64,000 bases of DNA from Streptomyces sp. NBC_00557 (lineage in GTDB: Bacteria > Actinomycetota > Actinomycetes > Streptomycetales > Streptomycetaceae), in the NCBI RefSeq assembly GCF_036345995.1, contig NZ_CP107796.1, positions 4,402,001 through 4,466,000 of the forward strand. Reading direction: 5' to 3'. Of this stretch, positions 42,272-50,636 are shown piece after piece (position 1 is the first letter of the stretch; the number at the start of each line of letters is the position of its first letter). The position numbers were made by a program, and so were the translations under genes. The notes under the pieces are model-generated. The model was not told the DNA's origin. It saw only the letters and a list, made by a program, of their open reading frames with translations, and searched no databases.

Positions 42272-42582
42272 CCGGGCACGCTAACCCCGCCGAGGCGCCG
42301 CCCACTCCCGGTTTTCCGCCGCCGGGAACCCGCGCGTGTCCCGGCCCGCAGGCGGACGCACAGCGGCGCCGGGCCTCCGGCCGCGGCCGACGGCGGCCGG
42401 AGACCGCCGCTCCCCGCGACCAGAGGCACCACACCGCAGACCCGGTGGAGAAGGGCCGCATACAGAGGCGCCGCGACAGAGGCTCCCCGACAGAGGCGCC
42501 GCGGCAGGGGGTTCGGCCCCGCGTCCGGTGCCCGGGCGCCCTCACACAAGCGGCCGGAGCCCGGTGCAGGGTCCGGCGTCCG
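42272..42582. repeat. GC-rich low-complexity intergenic region with short repeats
   Basis: Composition-driven open frames only. CAGAGGC recurs at about 42421, 42463, 42476 and 42490 within larger copies of the type GACAGAGGCGCCGCG, and GGCGGCCGGAGACC-like words resemble those in the 14.3-14.6 kb region. No gene or hairpin terminator identified. Confidence 0.6.
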
Positions 42583-43158
42583 TCAGACGTTGACGCCGAA
42601 GTCCTGGGCGATGCCGACCAGGCCCGAGGCGTAACCCTGGCCCACCGCGCGGAACTTCCACTCCGCGCCGTTGCGGTACAGCTCGCCGAAGACCATGGCC
42701 GTCTCGGTGGCGGCGTCCTCGGAGAGGTCGTAACGGGCGATCTCGGCGCCGCCGGCCTGGTTGACGATGCGGATGTAGGCGTTGCGGACCTGGCCGAAGT
42801 TCTGGCCGCGGTTCTCGGCGTCGTAGATGGAGACCGGGAAGACGACCTTGTCGATGTCGGCCGGGAGCGCGGCCAGGTTGACGTTGATCGCCTCGTCGTC
42901 GCCCGCGCCCTCGCCCGTGCGGTTGTCGCCGGTGTGGACGATGGTGTTGTCCGGGGTCTGCTTGTTGTTGAAGAACACGAAGTGCGCGTCCGAGTAGACC
43001 TTGCCCTGGGCGTTCACCGCGATGGCGGAGGCGTCCAGGTCGAAGTCCGTGCCGGTGGTGGTGCGGACGTCCCAGCCGAGGCCCACGGTGACGGCGGTCA
43101 GGCCCGGAGCCTCCTTGGTGAGCGAGACGTTGCCGCCCTTGGACAGGCTTACAGCCAT
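42583..43158 (-). CDS. terD: TerD family protein
   Basis: 191-residue TerD-domain protein ([30 protein letters not shown], then [25 protein letters not shown] and [28 protein letters not shown]). The paired acidic clusters bind two Ca2+ ions in characterised homologues. The family is associated with tellurite, phage and stress resistance and with membrane-linked complexes. Streptomyces carry several paralogues, which affect growth and differentiation. AAGGGAAGGGACTCCCAAC precedes the ATG at 43158. Full length. Confidence 0.95.
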   Translation of the reverse strand: MAVSLSKGGNVSLTKEAPGLTAVTVGLGWDVRTTTGTDFDLDASAIAVNAQGKVYSDAHFVFFNNKQTPDNTIVHTGDNRTGEGAGDDEAINVNLAALPADIDKVVFPVSIYDAENRGQNFGQVRNAYIRIVNQAGGAEIARYDLSEDAATETAMVFGELYRNGAEWKFRAVGQGYASGLVGIAQDFGVNV

Positions 43159-43353
43159 GTTGGGAGTCCCTTCCCTTGGATATGGGTGGTGCAGTGCCGT
43201 TGAAGCTACCGTCACCACGAAGAACGTCGAGGGGGGTCCCCGCGGTTCCGGATCCCTTTACCTTTTTTACCGAGCGTCCTTCCCGCCGGGCGGAAGGACG
43301 CGGCCGGGAAATCCAGGTGACGGGGACAGGCCGGGACCGGGAACATGGGACGC

Positions 43354-43782
43354 ATGTCCGGTCCTTACGTCATCCGCGGCTCCGTCTCGCTCCCCGAGGC
43401 CGAGCTGGTGTGGCGTTTCTCCAGGTCGTCCGGGCCCGGCGGACAGCACGTCAACACCAGCGACTCGGCCGTGGAGCTGCGCTTCGACCTCGCCCGCACC
43501 GAGGCGCTGCCGCCGGTGTGGAAGGAGCGGGCGCTGAAGCGGCTGGCGGGCCGGCTCGTCGACGGCGTGGTGTCCGTGCGGGCCTCCGAGCACCGCTCGC
43601 AGTGGCGCAACCGCGAGGCCGCCGCCGTACGCCTCGCGGCCCTCCTCGCGGAGGCGAGCGCGCCCCCGCCGAAGCCGCGCAGACCCACCCGGATCCCGCG
43701 CGGCATCAACGAACGCAGGCTGCGGGAGAAGAAGCAGCGCTCGGAGACCAAGCGCGGCCGCTCGGGCCGCGACTGGGGGTGA
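43354..43782 (+). CDS. arfB: alternative ribosome-rescue peptidyl-tRNA hydrolase ArfB (YaeJ)
   Basis: 142 residues. The RF-1-like domain carries the catalytic GGQ in FSRSSGPGGQHVNTSDSAVELRFD (about residues 27-29). The Lys/Arg-rich C-terminal tail (INERRLREKKQRSETKRGRSGRDWG) enters the mRNA channel of stalled ribosomes. It releases nascent chains from non-stop complexes. Start ATG 43354 (MSGPYVIRGSVSLPE) or ATG 43345 are both possible. Length matches ArfB (about 140). Confidence 0.95.
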   Translation: MSGPYVIRGSVSLPEAELVWRFSRSSGPGGQHVNTSDSAVELRFDLARTEALPPVWKERALKRLAGRLVDGVVSVRASEHRSQWRNREAAAVRLAALLAEASAPPPKPRRPTRIPRGINERRLREKKQRSETKRGRSGRDWG

Positions 43783-43914
43783 TCCCCGGCCGGGTGTGCC
43801 CTTCAGGGTGTGGCCGCCACCACGGAAGGCACCTCCGGCGTCACATCCGTGCTCCGCGGTTCGTCAGTGAGGTGGAAGACCCGCGACGACGGACGGAAGA
43901 GGCCGGGCAGCCCG

Positions 43915-44775
43915 ATGAGTGAGCATGAGCAGCACCACCGTGACGACGCGTTTCTCGCCGAGCGGTTCGAGGCGTACCGGACGCATCTGCGGGGCGTCGC
44001 CTACCGGATGCTGGGCTCGGCCGCGGAGGCCGAGGACGCGGTGCAGGAGGCGTGGTTCCGGCTGAGCAGGACCGACACCAGCGAGGTCGGCAACCTCGGC
44101 GGCTGGCTGACGACGGTCGTCGGGCGGGTCTGCCTCGACATGCTCCGCTCCCGCCGGTCACGGGGCGAGGAGCCGTTGGACACCTGGCGGCCGGGTCCCT
44201 CCGCCGAGCCGGACCCGGCGCAGGACGCCGTGCTCGCGGACTCGGTCGGGCTGGCCCTCCTGGTCGTCCTGGACACGCTCTCGCCGGCCGAGCGGCTGGC
44301 GTTCGTGCTGCACGACCTGTTCGGGGTGCCGTTCGAGGAGATCGCCGACCAGCTCGGGCGCAGCCCGGCCGCGGCGCGGCAGCTGGCCAGCCGGGCGCGG
44401 CGGCGGGTGCGGGGCGCGGGCGCGCCCGAAACCGATCTCGTACGGCAGCGGGAGGTGGTCGAGGCCTTCCTGGCGGCCGCGCGCGAGGGCGACTTCGACG
44501 GGCTGCTGGAGGTGCTCGACCCCGACGTGGTGGCGCGCGGCGAGGCGGGTGTGACCGTCGGTGCCGCGCAGGTCGCCGCCGGCGCCAAGCGCTACGCCGC
44601 CGTGACGCGGGTGGCGCAGCCGGCGCTGGTCGACGGCGCGACGGGGCTCGTGGTGTACGTGCAGGGCCGCCTGGAGCGGGCGCTGACGTTCACCTTCGTC
44701 GCCGACCGCATCACGTCCATCGACGCGGTGACGGACCCCGAGGAGCTGGCCGAGCTGACCGTCGAGCCGGTGTAG
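43915..44775 (+). CDS. ECF sigma factor with C-terminal SnoaL-like domain (ECF41/SigJ type)
   Basis: 286 residues. Sigma region 2 (FEAYRTHLRGVAYRMLGSAAEAEDAVQEAWFRL) and region 4 (LSPAERLAFVLHDLFGVPFEEIADQLGRSPAAARQLASRARRRV) are clear. They are followed by an NTF2/SnoaL-like domain (REVVEAFLAAAREGDFDGLLEVLDPDVVARGEAG) that in ECF41-type factors regulates activity in cis, instead of a separate anti-sigma factor. Such factors often control a neighbouring carboxymuconolactone decarboxylase or oxidoreductase; here the adjacent flavin reductase is convergent. ATG 43915 gives the standard length. Confidence 0.92.
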   Translation: MSEHEQHHRDDAFLAERFEAYRTHLRGVAYRMLGSAAEAEDAVQEAWFRLSRTDTSEVGNLGGWLTTVVGRVCLDMLRSRRSRGEEPLDTWRPGPSAEPDPAQDAVLADSVGLALLVVLDTLSPAERLAFVLHDLFGVPFEEIADQLGRSPAAARQLASRARRRVRGAGAPETDLVRQREVVEAFLAAAREGDFDGLLEVLDPDVVARGEAGVTVGAAQVAAGAKRYAAVTRVAQPALVDGATGLVVYVQGRLERALTFTFVADRITSIDAVTDPEELAELTVEPV

Positions 44776-44807
44776 CCCGGCCGCCCCGCGCCGGCCGGGC
44801 GCGGGGC

Positions 44808-45326
44808 TCAGCCCAACTGCCGGTAGCGGCCCCGGAAGTACAGCAGCGGGCCGCCCTCCGCGCTCGGTACCCGCGCGGTCAGGACGCGGCCGATGACGAG
44901 GGTATGGTCGCCGGCCGTCACCCGCTGCTCGGTGCGGCACTCGAGCGTGGCCAGCGCCCCGCCCACCAGCGGGGCGCCGGTGACCTCGCCGCGGACGTAG
45001 GGGATGTCCTCGAAGAGCAGGCGGTCGCTGATGCGGCCCTTCATGGCGAAGCGGCCGGCGATGTGCCGCTGGCTCTCGGCGAGGACCGACACCGCCCACA
45101 GGGGCTGCTCGTCGAGCAGGTCGTCCATGCGGGCGCCCGTGCGCAGGCTCACGAGGACCAGCGGCGGGTCCAGGGAGACGGACAGGAAGGCGGTGGCGGT
45201 CATGCCGACGTCCTCCGTGCCCGGCGCGTCCGGGTCGTCCGGGTCCAGCGGCGGCTCCTGGGCGGTCACCAGGACCACTCCGGCGGCCAGTCGGGACATC
45301 GCGGCCCGGAACTCGTCGTTGCTCAC
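44808..45326 (-). CDS. flavin reductase family protein
   Basis: About 172 residues from GTG 45326 (SNDEFRAAMSRLAAGVVLVTAQEP); a longer GTG start at 45380 gives 190. The split-barrel FMN-binding fold shows GMTATAFLSVSLDPPLVLVSLRTGARMDDLL and FAMKGRISDRLLFEDIPYVRGEVTGAPLVGGALATLECRTEQRVTAGDHTLVIGRV, the HpaC/ActVB-like pattern. It supplies reduced FMN to a partner monooxygenase; no partner is adjacent. It converges on the ECF sigma gene. Confidence 0.9.
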   Translation of the reverse strand: MSNDEFRAAMSRLAAGVVLVTAQEPPLDPDDPDAPGTEDVGMTATAFLSVSLDPPLVLVSLRTGARMDDLLDEQPLWAVSVLAESQRHIAGRFAMKGRISDRLLFEDIPYVRGEVTGAPLVGGALATLECRTEQRVTAGDHTLVIGRVLTARVPSAEGGPLLYFRGRYRQLG

Positions 45327-45716
45327 CCCCTCAGCATGCCCGGAAGCGGCGAGGGCGGTGGGGGAAGGACTGTTCAGCACACCGGAAACGCTAGTCTGCG
45401 CCGTTCGCGGGCCGCATCGGGCCTCCGCCCGAGGCTGGTCCTAGGTCCAGCGGCGGACGCGTGTGTGCATGATGTGTACGTACACCCAAAGCATGCGATC
45501 AGAAAACGCACGGGTAAAACGCGGAAACTCCACTCAATTGTTCACGTTCACCTGTGACTTGAGTCACAAGAAGCAGGAATTGTTGACCCTGTGTACCGAG
45601 TGGGCAGCGCGCTGTGATTCAGTGGCGGGGAACTGAAAAGCACCGTAAGAGGCAACCCTTAAGTAGCGCCGAAGACAACCCTTGATTCGCTGCGAGGTCT
45701 CGGGGGGAGGGCGAGC
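45327..45716. other. 390-bp promoter region upstream of cdgB
   Basis: Divergent region between the flavin reductase and cdgB. It is less G+C-rich than its surroundings (45480-45680 contains A/T-rich stretches such as GAAAACGCACGGGTAAAA), as expected for a complex promoter. It contains a perfect Crp-type palindrome at 45553-45568. BldD is known to control cdgB in S. coelicolor; I did not find a full-consensus BldD box by eye. Confidence 0.6.
45553..45568. promoter_or_regulatory. Crp-type operator upstream of cdgB
   Basis: TGTGACTTGAGTCACA is a perfect TGTGA-N6-TCACA palindrome and also fits the Streptomyces Crp motif GTG-N6-GNCAC. It is centred about 156 bp upstream of the cdgB ATG. Confidence 0.65.
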
Positions 45717-47369
45717 ATGGAGACCGAGTCGGAGCCGTATGTCCGTCTTGCGTCCCTGCGACAGCTGCACCAGGTCATGGCCGACATGAACACGGCACGC
45801 AGCCTGGCCGACACACTGCAGACCGTCGCCGACGGCGCCGTACACGCCCTCGGGTACGAGATGGCGTGCGTGAACCTGGTCCGTCCCGACGGCGACCTCG
45901 TCGTCGCCGCGTTCGCCGGGAACTCCGCCGCCGAGGCCCTGATCACCGGCCGGGTCGGCTCCCGCGAGTCCTGGGAGCGGCGGCTGAACATGGGCGAGCG
46001 CTGGGGGGACCTGGTCTTCATCCCGCACACCGAGGGATGGGTGCTGGACGACGACGACGTACCGCAGTGGTTCACCGACGGGCCCGCACCGCGCTTCGAG
46101 GACGAGTGGCACCCCTCCGACCGCCTCTTCGCCCCCATGTACGCGCCGGGCGTGCAGGGCGGCGGCTCCGGTGAGCTGCTCGGCGTCATATCCGTCGACC
46201 GGCCGCGCAACGGCCGGCGGCCCGGCGCCTGGGGCCGCGAGGCCCTGCAGATGTACGCCTTCCAGGCCGCCATCGCGATCAGCAACGCGCGGCTGCGCGC
46301 CAACATGCAGCGCGCCCTCGTCCGCCTGGAACGCGAGCAGCAGGCCCTGCGGGCGAGTGAGGAAAGCTTCAGGCAGGCCTTCGAGTACGCGCCCTCCGGC
46401 ATGGCGATCGCCGAGATGGGCGGCGAGCAGCACGGCCGCATCCTGCGCACCAACGACGCCCTGTGCCGCCTGCTGGGCCGCCCCGCCTCCGCGATGCGCC
46501 GCTACTCCTTCTCCGACCTGGTCCACCCCGAGGACATCGGCACCCTGCTGCGGACCTCGGCGGAGGGCGGCCGCGCCGAGCTGCGCCTGGGCCGCCGGGA
46601 CGGCACGTACGTCTGGGTGTCGCTGCGCAACTCCGTCGTCGCGGACGCCGCCGACGGCCCCCGCTTCCTGCTGACCCACGTCGAGGACATAGAGGAGCGC
46701 AAGCGCCGCGAGCTGCAGCTCGCCCACCGCGCCTCGCACGACTCCCTCACCGGCCTGCCGAACTCCGCCGAGCTGCGCTCGCGCCTCGCGGCCCGGCTGT
46801 GCCGGCGCCCGGCCCACGCCGAGTTGGAGTCCCTGGACGCGGCCTACAGCCACCCCGCCTTCGACATGCCCGCGGGGCACGGCTTCGACTTCCGGCCGGG
46901 CACGGACGGCTACGACGCGTACGACCACCATGTGCACACCGTCGCCCCGGAGGACGGCCGCGACGACGGCACCAAGGGGCTCGCGGTGCTCTTCTGCGAC
47001 CTCGACGGCTTCAAGTCGATCAACGACCGGTTCGGGCACAACGCGGGTGACGCGGTCCTCATCGAGGTCGCGCGCAGGCTGTCGCGCGGGGTCCGGGACG
47101 GCGACACGGTCGCCCGGCTCGGCGGCGACGAGTTCGTGATCCTCGCCGACGGTCTCGGCCGGGCCGACGCCCAGGACCTCGCCGTACGGCTGCGCAACGA
47201 GATCATCCAGCCCATCCGGGCCGAGGGCCGGGCCGTCCGGGTGGGCGCCAGCTTCGGCATCGGGTGGGCGCACTGCGGCATGACGGCGGACGAAGTGTTG
47301 AAGTCCGCCGACGAGCGGATGTACGTAGAGAAACGATCTCGTCCCAAACAGCACCGACGCGCCGGGTGA
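45717..47369 (+). CDS. cdgB: diguanylate cyclase CdgB (GAF-PAS-GGDEF)
   Basis: Makes c-di-GMP, which controls BldD and hence sporulation in Streptomyces. 550 residues: N-terminal GAF domain (about 25-195), PAS domain (SEESFRQAFEYAPSGMAIAEMG to LTHVEDIEERKRREL, about 210-340), GGDEF domain (about 345-545). The active site RLGGDEF is intact. RDGD followed by five residues before GGDEF is a canonical allosteric I-site (RxxD), so product inhibition is likely. The GGDEF domain carries an insertion of about 60 residues between LTGLPNSAELRSRL and AVLFCDLDGFKSIND, rich in Asp/Tyr/His. A Crp-type site lies upstream. Confidence 0.95.
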   Translation: METESEPYVRLASLRQLHQVMADMNTARSLADTLQTVADGAVHALGYEMACVNLVRPDGDLVVAAFAGNSAAEALITGRVGSRESWERRLNMGERWGDLVFIPHTEGWVLDDDDVPQWFTDGPAPRFEDEWHPSDRLFAPMYAPGVQGGGSGELLGVISVDRPRNGRRPGAWGREALQMYAFQAAIAISNARLRANMQRALVRLEREQQALRASEESFRQAFEYAPSGMAIAEMGGEQHGRILRTNDALCRLLGRPASAMRRYSFSDLVHPEDIGTLLRTSAEGGRAELRLGRRDGTYVWVSLRNSVVADAADGPRFLLTHVEDIEERKRRELQLAHRASHDSLTGLPNSAELRSRLAARLCRRPAHAELESLDAAYSHPAFDMPAGHGFDFRPGTDGYDAYDHHVHTVAPEDGRDDGTKGLAVLFCDLDGFKSINDRFGHNAGDAVLIEVARRLSRGVRDGDTVARLGGDEFVILADGLGRADAQDLAVRLRNEIIQPIRAEGRAVRVGASFGIGWAHCGMTADEVLKSADERMYVEKRSRPKQHRRAG

Positions 47370-47486
47370 GCCCCAGGTCAGCGCGCTGATGCGGTCCGAG
47401 TCACCCGTTTGGGGCAGCGAGAGCGGGTAGGCTCGCACTTCCAGACCTGTACCGCATCCACCCGCACCCGCTGAGGAGACCTAGGG

Positions 47487-48428
47487 ATGACGCCCGGCGA
47501 AAACGGCCCGAGCACGCCCGAGGACGACGACCCGTTCGGCTACCTGTACGCCGACGGTCAGGCCAGAGGGGCTCAGCCGCCGTCCGGCGGTTACGGCTAC
47601 CCGAACTCGGTCAGCAGAGTGCGCACGGTGGGCGAGCGTCAGTACGGCCAGCAGCAGCCGGCGTACGGCCAGCCGACGATGCCGCAGCAGCAGGCCGGCT
47701 ACGGCCAGCCGAACGCCTACTACCAGGCCCCCGAGACCCTCCCCGGCGGCGCCCCGCCGAGCACCCACCGCTCCGCGCCCCCCGCACCGGGCCGCCGCGG
47801 CCCGAACACCAAGGGCCTGCTGATCGGCGCGGTCGCGGTGGTCGCCGCGGTCGTCATCGGCATCGGCATCGCCATGCTCAACGGCAACCCGGACGACAAG
47901 AAGAACGAGGCCGGGCCCAGCACGTCCCCCACCCGGTCCCAGAACCACAGCCCGAGCCCGTCGAACAACGACTCACCGGCGAACAACGAGCTGAAGACCG
48001 ACGCGGCCGCCGACGGCATCCAGCTGGCGGGCGGCGCGGCGAAGGCCTCGGACGTCAAGGGCGCGCAGAGTTCCGACGGCTCCTACGTGGGCGGTCTGAA
48101 CCAGGTCGGCGCCTCGATCACCTGGAGCGTCGACGACGTCCCCGCGCAGGGCGAGTACACCCTGTTCACGCACTTCAGCGTGGCCGGACCGGACCAGAAG
48201 ATGACGGTCAGCATCAACGGCAAGCCGTTCGCCACCGGACTGCCGCTGAAGAACTACACCCACGCCAAGGACGGCGACTACGCCCACGGCTGGACGACGA
48301 CCTACGTGTACCCCACCCTCAACAAGGGCTCCAACACCATCTCCATCTCCTGCCAGCCCGGCGACCAGTGCAACGCCCTGATCGACCAGCTCTGGCTCCA
48401 GCAGGGCGAGCACACGCTGCACGGCTAG
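47487..48428 (+). CDS. membrane-anchored carbohydrate-binding (CBM35-like) protein
   Basis: 313 residues. The cytosolic N-terminus is Gly/Tyr/Gln/Pro-rich (residues 1-105; PAYGQPTMPQQQAGYGQPN). One membrane helix (GLLIGAVAVVAAVVIGIGIAML, about 112-133) and a Ser/Pro/Asn linker follow. The extracellular beta-sandwich (about 175-313) is GGAAKASDVKGAQSSDGSYVGGLNQVGASITWSVDDVPAQGEYTLFTHFS...NTISISCQPGDQCNALIDQLWLQ, which matches the CBM35/CBM6 pattern. It probably binds a cell-surface glycan. CTGAGGAGACCTAGGG precedes the ATG. It overlaps the convergent PfkB gene by 4 bp. Confidence 0.88.
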   Translation: MTPGENGPSTPEDDDPFGYLYADGQARGAQPPSGGYGYPNSVSRVRTVGERQYGQQQPAYGQPTMPQQQAGYGQPNAYYQAPETLPGGAPPSTHRSAPPAPGRRGPNTKGLLIGAVAVVAAVVIGIGIAMLNGNPDDKKNEAGPSTSPTRSQNHSPSPSNNDSPANNELKTDAAADGIQLAGGAAKASDVKGAQSSDGSYVGGLNQVGASITWSVDDVPAQGEYTLFTHFSVAGPDQKMTVSINGKPFATGLPLKNYTHAKDGDYAHGWTTTYVYPTLNKGSNTISISCQPGDQCNALIDQLWLQQGEHTLHG

Positions 48429-49354
48429 GCCGCGCCGGCCACCCCGGTCACCGCTACCCGTCCCAGCAGTTCCTCGTACGCCGCCCGGTCGAACTCGCCC
48501 GCCGCCGGTGCTCGTACGGTCGCCGCCGAGAGGGCGGCCGCGCGGGTCAGGCGGTCCGGCCAGGGGAGTTGCTGGACGAGCCCGGACAGCAGGCCCGCCA
48601 CCGCCGAGTCGCCCGCGCCGGTCGGGTTGCCGTGCACCGCGGCCGGCGGGGCGGCGCGCCAGCGGCCCTCCGGGGTGACCGCCAGCAGGCCCTGCGGGCC
48701 GAGGGAGGCCACGACCGCGTGGGCGCCGCGCCGGCGGGCGTCCTGGGTGGCGCGCAGCGGCTCGTGGGAGCCGGTGAGTTCGGCCAGTTCCTCGGCGTTG
48801 GGTTTGACCAGGTCGGGACGGGCGGCCACGCCGCGGCGCAGCGGTTCGCCGCTGGTGTCCAGCAGCACGGGGACCCGGTGGGCGCGGGCGACCCGGACCA
48901 GGTTCGCGTACGCCCCCACCGGCACGCCCGGGGGCAGGCTGCCGCACAGGGCCACCGCCGAGGCGGACGGCAGGAGTTCGTCGTAGCGGTCGAGGAAGGC
49001 GCCCCACTCGGCGGGCGCTATCTGCGGGCCCGGCTCGTTCAACTGGGTGGTGTCACCGGAGAGTTCGTCGACGATCGCGATCGTGCGCCGGGTCGGGCCC
49101 GAGACGGGGACGAGGGCGTCGGTCAGGCCGGGGACCCCGGCCAGCCGGTCGCGTATCTCCCGCCCGGTCCCGCCGCCCGCGAACCCCGTGACCGTCACCT
49201 CGTGCCCGAGCGCCGCCAGCACCCGGGCCACGTTCACTCCCTTGCCGCCGGCCCGCTCGACGACCTCCGACACCCGGTGCGAGGCGTGCGGCCGCAGCGA
49301 CCGCACGCGATAGGTGAGGTCGAGAGCGGTGTTCAGCGTGACCGTGAGGATCAC
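48425..49354 (-). CDS. PfkB-family hexose kinase (1-phosphofructokinase type)
   Basis: 309 residues from GTG 49354 (ILTVTLNTALDLTYRV). Ribokinase/PfkB fold: substrate motif AGGKGVNVARVLAALGHEV, then GPTRRTIAIVD and TQLNEPGP. The C-terminal PfkB signature GNPTGAGDSAVAGLL contains the catalytic Asp. It resembles 1-phosphofructokinase and tagatose-6-phosphate kinase. Standing next to nagA/nagK it may act on an amino-sugar-derived phosphate, but that is inference. It lies 136 bp downstream of nagA on the same strand, so it may be the third gene of the nag operon. Confidence 0.9.
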   Translation of the reverse strand: MILTVTLNTALDLTYRVRSLRPHASHRVSEVVERAGGKGVNVARVLAALGHEVTVTGFAGGGTGREIRDRLAGVPGLTDALVPVSGPTRRTIAIVDELSGDTTQLNEPGPQIAPAEWGAFLDRYDELLPSASAVALCGSLPPGVPVGAYANLVRVARAHRVPVLLDTSGEPLRRGVAARPDLVKPNAEELAELTGSHEPLRATQDARRRGAHAVVASLGPQGLLAVTPEGRWRAAPPAAVHGNPTGAGDSAVAGLLSGLVQQLPWPDRLTRAAALSAATVRAPAAGEFDRAAYEELLGRVAVTGVAGAA

Positions 49355-49490
49355 CCGGGCCGGCCTCCCTCGAAGTCCCTGCGGCACGTCACCCGCGCCT
49401 GCCGTCGGTTTCCGGGTCCACGATCATGCCAAACAGACGGCGGCCCGCCCAGTCGTGAGCAGGCCGCCGCCGGGGGAGAATGCGGGCGGA

Positions 49491-50636
49491 TCAGGCCAGT
49501 TGGGGCGGGGTGACCACCCACTCGCCCCGCCGCATCACGCCCTTGAGGTCGAAGTCCGCGTCCACCAGGAGCAGGTCGGCGTCCTTGCCGGGCTCCAGGG
49601 AGCCGATGCGGTCGAACAGGCCCAGCAGGCGGGCCGGGTTGACGGACAGGGCCGTGACGGCGTCCTGCACCGGCAGCCCGTCCACGGTCACCGCCCGCTT
49701 GAACGCGCGGTCCAGGGTGAGCGTGGAGCCCGCGATCGAGCCGCCCTGAACCAGCCGGGCCACGCCCTCGCTGACCTCGACCTCGAGCGGGCCGAGCATG
49801 TAGCGGCCGTCGCCGGTGCCGGCCGCGTCCATGGCGTCGGTGATGAACGCGACCCGGTCCGCGCCCGCGTGGTGGAAGGCCAGCTGGAGCGCGGCCGGGT
49901 GCAGGTGCGTGCCGTCGTTGATCAGCTCGACCGTGACCCGCTCGTCCTCCAGCAGCGCGGCGATGGGCCCGGGGGCGCGGTGGCCCAGCGCGGGCATCGC
50001 GTTGAACAGGTGGGTGGCGACCGTCGCGCCCGCGTCGATGGCCTGCACCGTCTGCTCGTACGTGGCGTCCGTGTGCCCGATCGCCGCGATGACACCGTGC
50101 TCGGCGAGCAGCCGTACCGAGTCGACGCCGCCCGGCAGCTCCGTGGCGAGCGTGACCATCACCGCCCGGCCGCGCGCCGCGTCGATCAGCTTGCGGACCT
50201 CCGCCGGGTCCGGGTCGCGCAGGAGCGCCTCGGAGTGCGCACCCTTGCGGCACGGCGAGATGAACGGTCCCTCGAAGTGGATGCCGGCGATCTCGCCCTG
50301 CTCGGCCAGTTCGCTCAGCATCCCGGCCTGCCGCGCCAGCAGGTCCGTCTCGTCGGTGACGGTGGAGGCGACCAGCGTGGTGGTGCCGTGCGCGCGGTGC
50401 GTGCGGACGGCCGTGAGGACGTCGTCGGCGGTGCCGGAGAAGGAGGCTCCGCCGCCGCCGTGGTTGTGGATGTCGACGAAACCGGGGATCAGCCAGTGGC
50501 CGGACACGTCGATCACCGGGGCGCTGTCGGCGGCCCGGGCCACGATCCGCGTCCCCTCGACGGACACGCGCCCGTCCTCCACCACTCCGCTGGGCAGCAC
50601 CACCCGAGCACCTGCGAGAACCAAGCTGGGAGCCAT
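49491..50636 (-). CDS. nagA: N-acetylglucosamine-6-phosphate deacetylase
   Basis: Converts GlcNAc-6-P to glucosamine-6-P and acetate. 381 residues, amidohydrolase superfamily: first metal motif FVDIHNHGGGG, then GIHFEGPFISPCRKGAH (metal Glu), AIGHTDATYEQTV (His) and THLFNAMPALGHR (His). The catalytic Asp is in FITDAMDAAGTGDG. The ATG at 50636 shares one base with the nagK stop (TGATG), so the two are translationally coupled in a nagK-nagA operon controlled by two dre sites. Confidence 0.96.
   Translation of the reverse strand: MAPSLVLAGARVVLPSGVVEDGRVSVEGTRIVARAADSAPVIDVSGHWLIPGFVDIHNHGGGGASFSGTADDVLTAVRTHRAHGTTTLVASTVTDETDLLARQAGMLSELAEQGEIAGIHFEGPFISPCRKGAHSEALLRDPDPAEVRKLIDAARGRAVMVTLATELPGGVDSVRLLAEHGVIAAIGHTDATYEQTVQAIDAGATVATHLFNAMPALGHRAPGPIAALLEDERVTVELINDGTHLHPAALQLAFHHAGADRVAFITDAMDAAGTGDGRYMLGPLEVEVSEGVARLVQGGSIAGSTLTLDRAFKRAVTVDGLPVQDAVTALSVNPARLLGLFDRIGSLEPGKDADLLLVDADFDLKGVMRRGEWVVTPPQLA

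Noticed and set aside
45553-45568. BldD box at this palindrome
   Set aside because: The half-site spacing does not match the BldD consensus as I know it; it fits TGTGA-N6-TCACA (Crp type) exactly.
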